Below are positions 15,553-24,162 of a DNA stretch of 34,271 nucleotides, in pieces. A program made the position numbers and the translations under genes. Source of the DNA: Aneurinibacillus danicus. GTDB taxonomy: Bacteria; Bacillota; Bacilli; Aneurinibacillales; Aneurinibacillaceae. The stretch is from assembly GCF_007991215.1 (NCBI RefSeq), contig NZ_BJXX01000165.1:1-34271 (forward strand), written 5' to 3'. Each line of letters starts with the position of its first letter. Position 1 is the first letter of the stretch. Under the pieces are notes generated by a model, which searched no databases, was not told the origin of the DNA, and was given only the letters and a program-made list of their open reading frames with translations.

Positions 15553-18500
15553 ACTACCCGACATCAACAAAGTGCTTGTGCTCGGCTCCGGTCCGATTAT
15601 CATCGGGCAGGCGGCCGAATTCGATTACGCCGGCGCTCAGGCCTGTTTGGCGTTGCGTGAAGAAGGCGTGGAAGTCGTTCTTGTGAACAACAATCCGGCC
15701 ACCATCATGACAGATGATGAAGTGGCGGATCGCATATACATGGAGCCGCTAACGGTAGAAGCAGTGGAGAAGATTATCGCCAAAGAACGTCCGGACGGCG
15801 TGCTGCCGACACTCGGCGGCCAGACCGGCCTGAACCTGGCGGTAGAGCTGTCGAAGGCGGGCGTGCTGGAGAAGTACAATGTGAAGCTGCTCGGCACACC
15901 GCTCGATACGATTATCCGCGGCGAGGACCGTGAAGAGTTCAAGCGCATGATGCAGGAGATCGGCGAGCCGATTCCTGAGAGCGAGACGGTAACTACAGTA
16001 GAGGATGCGGTGGCGTTTGCAAACAGCATCGGTTATCCGGTCATCGTGCGTCCCGCCTATACGCTTGGCGGCGCGGGCGGCGGTTTTGCAAACGATGAAG
16101 AAGAACTTCGTATTGTGGCCAAACGCGGCTTGAACGCAAGCCCGATCAATCAGGTGCTCATTGAGCGCAGCATCAAAGGCTGGAAAGAGATTGAATATGA
16201 AGTCATGCGCGATGCCAACGATACGTGCATCATCGTGTGCAACATGGAGAATTTTGACCCGGTCGGCGTGCATACAGGAGATTCAATTGTTGTAGCACCT
16301 TCGCAGACGCTCACGGACCGTCAGTATCAAATGCTGCGTTCCGTCGCCTGTAAGGTTATCCGTGCGCTGGGGGTTGTGGGGGGATGTAATATTCAATATG
16401 CGCTTGACCCGCACAGTGACCAATACTATCTCATTGAGGTCAACCCGCGTGTCAGCCGCTCCTCGGCGCTTGCGTCCAAGGCGACCGGCTATCCGATTGC
16501 GCGTACGGCGGCGAAGCTGGCGCTTGGCTACCATCTGGATGAGGTCGTAAACCCGATTACAGGCTACACCTATGCAAGCTTCGAACCGGCCATCGACTAT
16601 GTCGTAGCGAAAATTCCGCGCTGGCCGTTCGACAAGTTCCCGCATGCGGACCGCAAGCTGGGCACGCAGATGAAAGCAACCGGCGAGGTAATGTCGATTG
16701 ACCGTACGCTGGAAGGCGCCCTGCTGAAAGGGATTCGTTCATTGGAAGTCGGCGTACAGCATCTGGAGCTTGCGTATGTAAAAGATGCAAGTGAAGAAGA
16801 ATTGGAGAACGAATTGGTCAATGCAACCGACCAGCGTATCTTCTATATCGCCGAGGCGCTGCGCCGCGGCATGAGTGTAGAGGAGCTGCATGAGAAGACA
16901 GCGATTGACCGCTTCTTCCTGAATGCACTGGCTCGTATCGTTGACCTTGAAAATACATTGAAAGAAGTGCGCTGGCACAAAATGACGCCGGAACTGTTGA
17001 AGGAAGCGAAGCTGCGCGGCTTTGCCGACAGCACGATCGCAAGCCTCTGTGGTGTCAGTTTCGAGGAAGTGCGCGCCGGTCTGAAAGAATGGGGCATAAG
17101 CCCGGCTTATAAGCTAGTGGATACATGCGCGGCCGAGTTTGTCGCCGCGACTCCTTATTATTACTCGACCTGGCAGGGACGCGACGAAGTCCCGGTCGAG
17201 AAGAAAGGCAAAAAGGTATTGGTTTTAGGCTCCGGTCCGATCCGCATCGGCCAGGGCATCGAGTTTGATTATTGCTCGGTACATGCGGCGAAATCGTTGC
17301 GCAAGCAGGGCATCTCCGCCGTTGTCATCAACAACAATCCGGAGACCGTCTCTACCGACTACAATACGGCGGATCAGCTGTATTTCGAACCGCTGGCGCT
17401 TGAAGACGTGTTGAATGTCATCGAAAAAGAACAGGTAGATGGCGTTATGGTGCAGTTCGGCGGCCAGACGGCCATTAATCTGGCGGATAAACTGCAAAAA
17501 GCCGGCGTGCATGTATACGGCACGTCTGTTGAAGCAATTGACATGGTGGAAGACCGCGAGCAATTTTATCAGATGCTGCGCAAGCTGAACATCCCGCACA
17601 TTCCGGGTGAAGGCGTCAATAGCCAGCAGGGCGCGCATCTTGTCGCGGAAGAGCTGGGATATCCCGTACTGATTCGTCCGTCATACGTCATTGGCGGACG
17701 CGGCATGGTTGTAATTAACAATGCGGAAGAGCTTGACCAGTATTTTGCCGACTGGAACCGGTATACATCATCAGGGGCGCTGTTCCCGTTGCTGATTGAC
17801 AAGTATGTGTCCGGTATGGAAGTGGAAGTGGACGCCATTTGCGACGGCGAAGAGGTTCTGATCCCGGGCATCTTCCAGCATATTGAACGCGCCGGTGTGC
17901 ATTCGGGTGACAGTATGGCAATCTTCCCGTCTCCTCAACTGACCGACGCGCAGCGTGAAGAGATTGGACGCAGCGCCGCATTGATTGCGAAAGAAATGAA
18001 AGCATGCGGGCTGATTAACATCCAGCTTGTTATTGATACGGAAGGCACAATCTATGTACTCGAAGTGAATCCGCGTGCATCCCGTACCGTACCGATTGTC
18101 AGCAAGGTCACCGGTGTACCGATGGTGGCGCTGGCGACGCGGGCACAAATGGGCGAGAAGCTGAAAGATATGGGATACGGTACCGGCATTCTGCCGCGCA
18201 TTCCGTTCTATGCCGTGAAAGGCCCGGTATTCTCCACAATTAAGCTGAATGGCGTCGACCCGGCGCTCGGACCGGAGATGAAATCGACCGGTGAAGTCAT
18301 CGGCCTGAGCTATTCGGTTGAAGAAGCTATTGCCAAGGCGATTGCCTGGAAGGAAGGCATCTGCGACTGGTTAACGGAAGGTGATACGATTATCCTGTCG
18401 CTGTCTGATCAGGATAAAAAAGATTTCATTCCGCACATCAAAACGCTGAAAGACCTGAACGTGCAAATTATCGCTACGCCGGGAACGGCGGCCCTGCTGA

Positions 18501-18787
18501 AAGAGAACGGCGTTGACGTACAGGAGATTGTGGAAACGCAAGAGCGCGTGAAAGCCATCTGCGCCGAACGTCAGGTGAAAGCGTTCGTGAACACGCCGAC
18601 GCTCGGCAACAAGCGCGGACGTCTCGGATTTGAACTCCGCCAGCTGGCGCTTGCGCTCAATATTCCGTGCTTTACATTCCTCGACACGTTTGCTTCATAC
18701 CTTGAGGTGCATGGATACAAGACGGGTGATGTGGTGGACCTGGGGGAATACCTGCAGGGGGTAAAACGAAAGGAGCTAGTAAAATAA
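15545..18787 (+). CDS. carB: Carbamoyl-phosphate synthase large subunit
   Basis: The 1080-residue subunit makes carbamoyl phosphate from bicarbonate, ammonia and two ATP. It has the expected internal duplication: the first half opens with GSGPIIIGQAAEFDYAG and the second with GSGPIRIGQGIEFDYCS, each an ATP-grasp unit, followed by a C-terminal MGS-like allosteric domain (about 940-1080, TPGTAALLKENGVDVQEI). Metal-binding EVNPR motifs occur in both halves. It is slightly longer than the roughly 1030-residue arginine-specific CarB recalled from B. subtilis and close to PyrAB size. Translation is coupled to carA by an 8-base overlap and to argF by a TAATG overlap. Confidence 0.96.
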   Translation: MPKLPDINKVLVLGSGPIIIGQAAEFDYAGAQACLALREEGVEVVLVNNNPATIMTDDEVADRIYMEPLTVEAVEKIIAKERPDGVLPTLGGQTGLNLAVELSKAGVLEKYNVKLLGTPLDTIIRGEDREEFKRMMQEIGEPIPESETVTTVEDAVAFANSIGYPVIVRPAYTLGGAGGGFANDEEELRIVAKRGLNASPINQVLIERSIKGWKEIEYEVMRDANDTCIIVCNMENFDPVGVHTGDSIVVAPSQTLTDRQYQMLRSVACKVIRALGVVGGCNIQYALDPHSDQYYLIEVNPRVSRSSALASKATGYPIARTAAKLALGYHLDEVVNPITGYTYASFEPAIDYVVAKIPRWPFDKFPHADRKLGTQMKATGEVMSIDRTLEGALLKGIRSLEVGVQHLELAYVKDASEEELENELVNATDQRIFYIAEALRRGMSVEELHEKTAIDRFFLNALARIVDLENTLKEVRWHKMTPELLKEAKLRGFADSTIASLCGVSFEEVRAGLKEWGISPAYKLVDTCAAEFVAATPYYYSTWQGRDEVPVEKKGKKVLVLGSGPIRIGQGIEFDYCSVHAAKSLRKQGISAVVINNNPETVSTDYNTADQLYFEPLALEDVLNVIEKEQVDGVMVQFGGQTAINLADKLQKAGVHVYGTSVEAIDMVEDREQFYQMLRKLNIPHIPGEGVNSQQGAHLVAEELGYPVLIRPSYVIGGRGMVVINNAEELDQYFADWNRYTSSGALFPLLIDKYVSGMEVEVDAICDGEEVLIPGIFQHIERAGVHSGDSMAIFPSPQLTDAQREEIGRSAALIAKEMKACGLINIQLVIDTEGTIYVLEVNPRASRTVPIVSKVTGVPMVALATRAQMGEKLKDMGYGTGILPRIPFYAVKGPVFSTIKLNGVDPALGPEMKSTGEVIGLSYSVEEAIAKAIAWKEGICDWLTEGDTIILSLSDQDKKDFIPHIKTLKDLNVQIIATPGTAALLKENGVDVQEIVETQERVKAICAERQVKAFVNTPTLGNKRGRLGFELRQLALALNIPCFTFLDTFASYLEVHGYKTGDVVDLGEYLQGVKRKELVK

Positions 18788-19728
18788 TGATGGTAGTCGA
18801 CCAATTAAAAGGGAGAGACTTTCTATGTCTCTCCGATTATACAAAAGATGAAATTTTGTATTTGCTGGATTTGGCCGCGAAGCTGAAAGAAGAACAGAAG
18901 CAGGGTATTTTGCATCCGCACCTTGCGGGTAAAACGCTGGGTATGATTTTCGATAAAGCGTCGACTCGTACGCGCGTATCGTTTGAAGTTGGGATGTACC
19001 AGCTGGGCGGCATGGCGATGTTCATGAGCGGGCGCGACCTGCAGATTGGCCGCGGTGAGCCGATTCCGGACACGGCGCGGGTACTGTCCCGTTACCTCGA
19101 CGGCATCATGATCCGCACGTTCTCCGACAAGATGGTCAAAGAGCTGGCCGACTATGCATCGATTCCGATTATCAACGGATTGACCGATATGCAGCATCCC
19201 TGCCAGGTGATGGCGGATTTCCAGACGATTATCGAGCACAAAGGCAGACTGGAAGGGCTGAAGCTTGCCTACGTGGGTGACGGCAACAATATGACGCACT
19301 CGCTGATGATTGGTGCGGCGAAAGTCGGCATGGATGTGGCTGTTGCCTCTCCGGAGGGGTATATGCCGGATGCGGGCGTAACGGAGATGACGCGCAAGTT
19401 CGCAGAAGAGACAGGTGTACATGTTCTGGTGACGAATGACCCGGCAGAAGCGGTGGCGGGAGCCGATATCGTTTATACAGATGTATGGGCGAGCATGGGG
19501 CAGGAGGCAGAGCAGCAGGAACGTCTGCAGAAGTTTGCCGGATTCGAAGTGAACGAGGCTCTGATGCGGAAGGCGAAGCCGGATGCGATTTTCATGCACT
19601 GCCTGCCGGCGCATCGCGGTGAAGAAGTATCGGCGGAGGTTATCGACGGTCCCCGTTCCGTTGTATTTGACCAGTCAGAGAACCGTCTGCATGCACAGAA
19701 AGCGATTCTGGTTGCTTTGATGAAATGA
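18787..19728 (+). CDS. argF: Ornithine carbamoyltransferase
   Basis: The 313-residue enzyme joins carbamoyl phosphate and ornithine to give citrulline. The carbamoyl-phosphate loop STRTR is at 59-63, MQHPCQVMADF binds substrate, DVWASMGQE matches the ornithine loop, and HCLPAHRGEEV carries the catalytic cysteine. The first ATG (18787) overlaps the carB stop; a second ATG follows immediately, so the true N-terminus may be one residue shorter. AAAGGAG lies eleven bases upstream. It is the last gene of the operon, followed by a terminator. Confidence 0.96.
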   Translation: MMVVDQLKGRDFLCLSDYTKDEILYLLDLAAKLKEEQKQGILHPHLAGKTLGMIFDKASTRTRVSFEVGMYQLGGMAMFMSGRDLQIGRGEPIPDTARVLSRYLDGIMIRTFSDKMVKELADYASIPIINGLTDMQHPCQVMADFQTIIEHKGRLEGLKLAYVGDGNNMTHSLMIGAAKVGMDVAVASPEGYMPDAGVTEMTRKFAEETGVHVLVTNDPAEAVAGADIVYTDVWASMGQEAEQQERLQKFAGFEVNEALMRKAKPDAIFMHCLPAHRGEEVSAEVIDGPRSVVFDQSENRLHAQKAILVALMK

Positions 19729-19750
19729 TGAAGCACTCGATAAGATGGAG

Positions 19751-19796
19751 AAAAGAGGCTGTCTCAAACAGTTTTTGCTTTTGAGGCGGCCTTTTC
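19751..19796 (+). terminator. Terminator of the arginine operon
   Basis: AAAAGAGGCTGTCTCAAA pairs imperfectly with TTTGAGGCGGCCTTTT, ending in T residues. Confidence 0.7.
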
Positions 19797-19913
19797 CACA
19801 TTGAAATTATTCTCTCGTCTTTTCTCTCTTTTTCTTCGTACCACAAAATTCAGTCGCCCTTCTCTTCGTTTTCATGGCGGGGCTTGTGGCTAATTGGCCA
19901 TGGTGGTCTTTTT
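19797..19913 (+). repeat. Intergenic repeat family, copy 5 (forward)
   Basis: It contains the pyrimidine arm TTCTCTCGTCTTTTCTC, CTTCGTACCACAAAATTCAG, the TTTTCATGGCGGGGCTTG core and the CCATGGTGGTCTTTTT tail. The palindrome of module B is replaced by the argF terminator. Its module A overlaps the last codons of the minus-strand gene ending at 19850, and stem pairing is poorer than in other copies. Confidence 0.8.
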
Positions 19914-20356
19914 AGCTTACCGGCGTTTTTTATTTCCTTCTTGATATCGTCAAGCCCGCCTTCCATACGGTCGAGCCGCTGGTGCAGCATCTGTAGTTCC
20001 TGCAGCACCTGAAGGAGTAAATTGCGGTTTTCGCGTTCCTGTTCTTCCTGTGGGTCGATACGGGTCGGCACTTGCTCCATACTGTAGCGCACATACGTCT
20101 TTACCTTGACGGAAAAAGAAACGGCATACCTATCGCCCGTTATCTCCTCGATTGCATCTTCGAGTACTTGCTTTAGTCTGGTCTCAAGCCACTGGCGTGT
20201 AAACTCGTTTTCTGCATGAATGGTAACCGTTTTCTTTTCGACATCGAAACGTTGGATGGTGAGCCCTTTAATCCACGTTTCAAAACTGGAGCGGGACATC
20301 TTCCGCTGCAGCAGTTCCAACGTTTCCTTCCAGATTTGTTCTATGGTTTTCATCAT
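19850..20356 (-). CDS. Stand-alone DnaA domain I-like protein with coiled coil
   Basis: The 168-residue protein begins with a region (about 5-90) that reads like the N-terminal domain of the replication initiator DnaA: an IWKETLELLQRK helix, SRSSFETWIKGLTI, HAENEFTRQWLETR and IEEITG. No AAA+ ATPase and no DnaA DNA-binding domain follows. A linker rich in acidic residues (about 100-115) leads to a predicted coiled coil (LLLQVLQELQMLHQRLDRME). In DnaA this domain mediates self-association and binds helicase and regulators, so a partner-binding or modulating role is plausible but unproven. The last about 20 residues (KRPPWPISHKPRHENEEKGD) are encoded by an intergenic repeat copy. The start is ATG 20356 or 20353; GGGGA lies upstream. 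The gene is divergent from the Lon-like gene. Confidence 0.75.
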   Translation of the reverse strand: MMKTIEQIWKETLELLQRKMSRSSFETWIKGLTIQRFDVEKKTVTIHAENEFTRQWLETRLKQVLEDAIEEITGDRYAVSFSVKVKTYVRYSMEQVPTRIDPQEEQERENRNLLLQVLQELQMLHQRLDRMEGGLDDIKKEIKNAGKLKRPPWPISHKPRHENEEKGD

Positions 20357-20492
20357 GATCGGTCCCCGCTTTTAGTATTTTCTAAAAACAATAAGCTGCT
20401 ACAGTTATTATATAGTCGAGCTTGTTACTATATATCGGTTTGAAATCCTGTATACTGCAATGGTAAATAGCCTATTTCCCATATTTTGATCG

Positions 20493-20509
20493 CCCGGTAT
20501 ATAACCGGG
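20493..20509. other. Hairpin in the 20357-20645 gap
   Basis: CCCGGT-ATATA-ACCGGG is a perfect 6-bp stem in the divergent gap between the DnaA-like gene and the Lon-like gene. No T run follows, so it is not a terminator; a regulatory site is possible. The rest of this 288-base gap shows only AT-rich sequence and weak promoter-like hexamers. Confidence 0.4.
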
Positions 20510-20645
20510 AAGGAATTTTACTGTTCTACTGTGATAACGGGTAGAGGTTTTTCCCTTCTTCCATTATGATAAGCCTATAGAATGAATAAACTAAGATGTG
20601 CTTTGTCCTATTGTACGATTGAGCCTGGGAAAGGGATGAACAGCG

Positions 20646-23141
20646 ATGTGGAAGCAAGTGTCGAAAGAAGATAGAGAAAAAAGAAAGGTGCCGGTGGAGC
20701 GGCTGCGCGTACAGACGCCGCCCGAGGCGTTTCCGTGTGAAACAACGGAACAGATTGAGCCGCTGCGGGAAGGGATTATCGGCCAGGATCGGGCCGTACG
20801 GGCGATGGATTTCGGCCTGAAAGTGCAGAAGGCAGGGTATAACCTTTATGTTGCCGGGCCTCCCGGAACCGGCCGGACGACGTATACGCGAGCGAAAGCG
20901 AAGCAGGCGGCCCGTAATAAACCGACTCCTGCAGATTGGTGTTACGTATACAATTTTTCGCGTCCTGACCATCCGTTGGCACTTCGGTTTCCTGCAGGGG
21001 AAGGCAGAGAGTTTAAAACACGCATGGATGAACTGCTGCGTGATGTCGAACGGGAAATTCGCAAGATATTTTCCGGTGAGGATTATCAGAAGCACCGCCG
21101 TTTTATTATGCAGAATTTTGAGAAGAGGGCGCAGGAGATATGGAAGCAGATGGACCAGCTGGCCCGTGAGCTGAACTTCTCGCTGGAGCGCGTTCCTGAA
21201 GGCGGAATTGCCACGATTCCGCTTATGTTCGGCAAACCGCTCAGCAATGAGGATTTCGCCCGGTTGCCGGATGAATCACGCCAGGAAATCAAGGAGAAGA
21301 GCAAACGCCTTGAACAGGAAGTAACCGAGTCAGTCCGGCAGATTCAATTGTTAGAAAAGGAAGTCGAGCAGGAAGTCAGCCGCTTGAACAAGGATTCGGT
21401 CCGGCAGGTGCTTAAGCACTTATTCGAGCCGCTTTGGGAGACATATACAGAAGAAAAAATCCGCAAGTATTTGCAGGACTACCAGGAAGATATTATTGAA
21501 AATCACCACCTTTTCAAAGAGGATGATGGCACAGAAAATCCGATGGCGCGGCTGCTGCAGCGGAACGAAGAAAACAACCTGCAGCGCTATAGGGTAAATG
21601 TGCTGGTAGATAACGGACAGTTATCCGGCGCACCGGTTGTATTTGAAAATAACCCGACATATTATAACTTGTTCGGGCGGGTCGAATACCGCAGCACATT
21701 CGGTGCGATGACGACGGACTTTACGATGATTAAGCCTGGTGCCCTTCATATGGCGAACGGTGGGTACTTGATTGTTCAGATCGCTGAATTGCTGCGCAAT
21801 CCGCTTTCCTGGCATGTGTTGAAACGCATGCTGAAAAACGAGAGCCTGCGTATCGAAAATTTATCGGAAGAGCACGGGTTAATTGCCACAAGCGGCCTAA
21901 AACCGGAAGCGATTCCGCTGAACGTGAAAGTCATTCTGCTTGGCAATCCATACGTGTACCATCTGTTGTCTGAATTGGATGAAGATTTTCCGAAGCTGTT
22001 TAAGGTAAAAGTTGAATTCGATACCGATATGAAAAAAGACGAACGGCATTATCACGAGTTTGCCGGGTTTGTTCGCAGCTATTGTGAGAAGGAAGGTCTG
22101 CTGCCGTTCCATCGTTCCGCCCTGGCCGCATTGCTGGATTACAGTGCCCGATTGGCTGGCGACCAGCGCAAGCTGACAACGAATTTTCATCATTTAACGC
22201 GTCTGCTGGTGGAAGCGAGCTTCTGGGCGGAAGAAGAGGGAGCCGAAGTCGTAGAAGCACGTCATGTTGAAGAGGCGCTCGCAGAGCAGGAATACCGTGC
22301 CAACCGCATGGACGAGAAAATGCGGGAGCTGATTGAAGAAGGGACCATTATGGTTGATGTGACCGGAGAGAAAGTCGGTCAAATTAACGGCCTGGCTGTA
22401 CTGCAGACGGGTGATTATACGTTCGGACAACCGCACCGGATTACGGCACGTACATTTATCGGCCGCCAGGGCATTATTAATATTGAGCGGGAGACGTCGC
22501 TGAGCGGACAGTTTCACCATAAAGGCCTATTAATTTTGAGCGGATATCTGGCGGGCAAGTTTGCGCAGGATAAGCCGCTTCCGCTGTCGGCCAGCATTAC
22601 GTTTGAGCAGACGTACAGCCGGATTGACGGGGACAGCGCCTCCAGCACGGAATTATATGCGCTTCTGTCTTCTCTGTCAGGAATTCCGATTCGGCAGGGG
22701 ATTGCGGTGACCGGCTCGGTGAATCAGTTCGGTGAAATCCAGCCGATTGGCGGCGTGAATGAAAAGATAGAAGGATTCTTTGCGGTATGTAAGGCGATGG
22801 GGTTTACCGGCGAGCAGGGCGTCATTATTCCGCATCAGAATGTAAAGAACTTGATGCTGCGTCCGGAAGTGGTGGAAGCGGTAGAGGCCGGCCGGTTCCA
22901 CATCTGGCAGGTGCGTACGATTGAAGAAGGCATCGAGATTTTGACAGGTGTCAAGGCGGGTACCTGCGATGAGCACGGCCAGTATGAACCGGGTACGCTG
23001 TTCGGTGAAGTCAACAAACGCCTTGCCCGCATGTTTTCTTCCATCAAAGAGGACAGCGCGGATCTTGTGATTGACGTAGACGCGCAGGCGATGCAGAAGT
23101 TGATTGAGTCTGAAGGCGGGGAAAAAAGCGAAGATAAGTAG
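20646..23141 (+). CDS. Lon-like ATP-dependent protease (AAA_32/Lon_C, COG1067 type)
   Basis: The 831-residue protein combines an AAA-type ATPase with a C-terminal Lon protease domain. The nucleotide loop is GPPGTGRTT (71-79), with R77 where classical Walker A has lysine. A long helical insert (about 130-300) replaces the Lon N-domain. The proteolytic dyad is S664 (DGDSASS) and K707 (GGVNEKIEGFF), 43 residues apart as in Lon. There is no signal peptide or membrane segment, so it is unlike membrane LonB. ATG 20646 follows GGGAAAGGG ten bases upstream. It is a single gene; its substrates are unknown. Confidence 0.88.
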   Translation: MWKQVSKEDREKRKVPVERLRVQTPPEAFPCETTEQIEPLREGIIGQDRAVRAMDFGLKVQKAGYNLYVAGPPGTGRTTYTRAKAKQAARNKPTPADWCYVYNFSRPDHPLALRFPAGEGREFKTRMDELLRDVEREIRKIFSGEDYQKHRRFIMQNFEKRAQEIWKQMDQLARELNFSLERVPEGGIATIPLMFGKPLSNEDFARLPDESRQEIKEKSKRLEQEVTESVRQIQLLEKEVEQEVSRLNKDSVRQVLKHLFEPLWETYTEEKIRKYLQDYQEDIIENHHLFKEDDGTENPMARLLQRNEENNLQRYRVNVLVDNGQLSGAPVVFENNPTYYNLFGRVEYRSTFGAMTTDFTMIKPGALHMANGGYLIVQIAELLRNPLSWHVLKRMLKNESLRIENLSEEHGLIATSGLKPEAIPLNVKVILLGNPYVYHLLSELDEDFPKLFKVKVEFDTDMKKDERHYHEFAGFVRSYCEKEGLLPFHRSALAALLDYSARLAGDQRKLTTNFHHLTRLLVEASFWAEEEGAEVVEARHVEEALAEQEYRANRMDEKMRELIEEGTIMVDVTGEKVGQINGLAVLQTGDYTFGQPHRITARTFIGRQGIINIERETSLSGQFHHKGLLILSGYLAGKFAQDKPLPLSASITFEQTYSRIDGDSASSTELYALLSSLSGIPIRQGIAVTGSVNQFGEIQPIGGVNEKIEGFFAVCKAMGFTGEQGVIIPHQNVKNLMLRPEVVEAVEAGRFHIWQVRTIEEGIEILTGVKAGTCDEHGQYEPGTLFGEVNKRLARMFSSIKEDSADLVIDVDAQAMQKLIESEGGEKSEDK

Positions 23142-23145
23142 CCCG

Positions 23146-23276
23146 GACGAAAGAAAAACGTGAGGAAAGAAAGAAGGGGAAGAGGAAATAAGATCCAGGG
23201 AGGAAAAAGGCGTTCGCCTTTTTCCCCATTGAAATCATTGTCTCGTTCTTTTTTCTCTTTTCCTTCGTACCGCCTA
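23146..23276 (+). repeat. Intergenic repeat family, copy 6 (module B; module A cut off)
   Basis: A purine arm, the palindrome and the pyrimidine arm are present; the element then stops at CTTCGTACCGC, where module A should continue. AT-rich DNA and a 44-bp direct repeat begin right there. Confidence 0.8.
23202..23225. terminator. Terminator-like palindrome of repeat copy 6
   Basis: GGAAAAAGGCG-TT-CGCCTTTTTCC is a perfect 11-bp stem. It probably ends the Lon-like transcript. Confidence 0.7.
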
Positions 23277-23281
23277 AGAAA

Positions 23282-23325
23282 TTGTATAAGCTAAAATGTT
23301 CCGGTACCCCTGTATTAAAAAGAAA
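23282..23325 (+). repeat. 44-bp direct repeat, left copy
   Basis: It matches 27294-27337 at 43 of 44 positions (TTGTATAAGCTAAAATG...CCGGTACC...GTATTAAAAAGAAA). Homology resumes after a 29-base gap with ACCTTCTTT. Confidence 0.9.
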
Positions 23326-23340
23326 ACCTTCTTTACGCTT

Positions 23341-23934
23341 CTATTTCATTAGTCCTCTTATTACCACGTCAAATAATGCTTCTTGTTCACCCTTCAATGA
23401 AAATTCGCCTTTATTTATACTCCAATCATATAAAATCCCCCTTATCATACGGGTGAAGATCGTAACCATCTGTTCAGGAGTCAAATCTTCACGGAATTCT
23501 CCCTTTTTCTGTCCATCTACACATAAACTGTAAAGGATCTGATAGAGCGGCCGATCAGGGATTAAGAAAAATGATTCCCTCTCCGTATTCAATTCGTTCT
23601 CATAAATTGTTCGAATAACATCCCAGCCTAAATCCTTTTCTATGTAGATCATCTGCATGAAAAAGAATTTCTTTAATTTTTCTTTTGCTGATTCTTGCGG
23701 ATCCAGTTTGGGCAATAGTTCGTCTACGTAAAAATTATCGATCTCTTTAAATTTTTCTAAAAAAATATCGTGTTTACTTTTGAAGTGATTGTAAAATGCT
23801 CCTTTAGATGTCCCTGTCTTTTCGATGATTTCATCTACTGTGACATTGCTGAAACCTTTTTTATTGAACAACTCTAGAGCAACTTTTGATATTTTCCTTT
23901 TTGTTTGCAATGCTTTTTGTTGTCTTAAGTTCAT
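23341..23934 (-). CDS. TetR/AcrR family transcriptional regulator
   Basis: The 197-residue protein has the TetR DNA-binding domain at about 12-60 (KISKVALELFNKKGF, then TVDEIIEKTGTSKGAFYNHF) and a helical C-terminal ligand domain with no recognised subfamily signature. It is transcribed away from the truncated transporter and acyl-CoA ligase genes. Two identical palindromes in the intervening DNA are its likely operators, so it probably represses itself and the divergent operon until a substrate or its CoA ester binds. Codon use is AT-rich like the rest of the island. The inducer is not known. Confidence 0.88.
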   Translation of the reverse strand: MNLRQQKALQTKRKISKVALELFNKKGFSNVTVDEIIEKTGTSKGAFYNHFKSKHDIFLEKFKEIDNFYVDELLPKLDPQESAKEKLKKFFFMQMIYIEKDLGWDVIRTIYENELNTERESFFLIPDRPLYQILYSLCVDGQKKGEFREDLTPEQMVTIFTRMIRGILYDWSINKGEFSLKGEQEALFDVVIRGLMK

Positions 23935-23980
23935 CGACTATCAACCTGCTTTCAGAAAATTAAAAATAGAATTGACAAAT

Positions 23981-24020
23981 AGACTATAGTCTGAGAAATT
24001 AATATTATAGACTATAGTCT
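23981..24020. promoter_or_regulatory. Twin palindromic operators of the TetR regulator
   Basis: AGACTATAGTCT occurs twice, at 23981-23992 and 24009-24020, 28 bp centre to centre. TAGACT-N17-TATTAT (23980-24008) is a possible rightward promoter and the complement of 24004-24009 is a perfect TATAAT for tetR, so the boxes overlap both promoters. Confidence 0.8.
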
Positions 24021-24068
24021 TTTTATTTTCGCAGTATCAGTACGTTAAGTAAACATGTTTTAAAAAAA

Positions 24069-24082
24069 TATAAGCGCTTAAA
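24069..24082. promoter_or_regulatory. cre-like site (CcpA)
   Basis: The site, centred on TAAGCGCTTA, matches 9 of 11 defined positions of the TGwAAnCGnTnwCA consensus. Catabolite repression would suit a degradative operon; this is a motif match only. Confidence 0.4.
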
Positions 24083-24162
24083 AAAAGGGGGAATGGATAG
24101 AAAGTAAAAATTTTATCAGTGGAAATAATAGGAGTCATTTTAGGTTAATGATTTAAAAGTAG

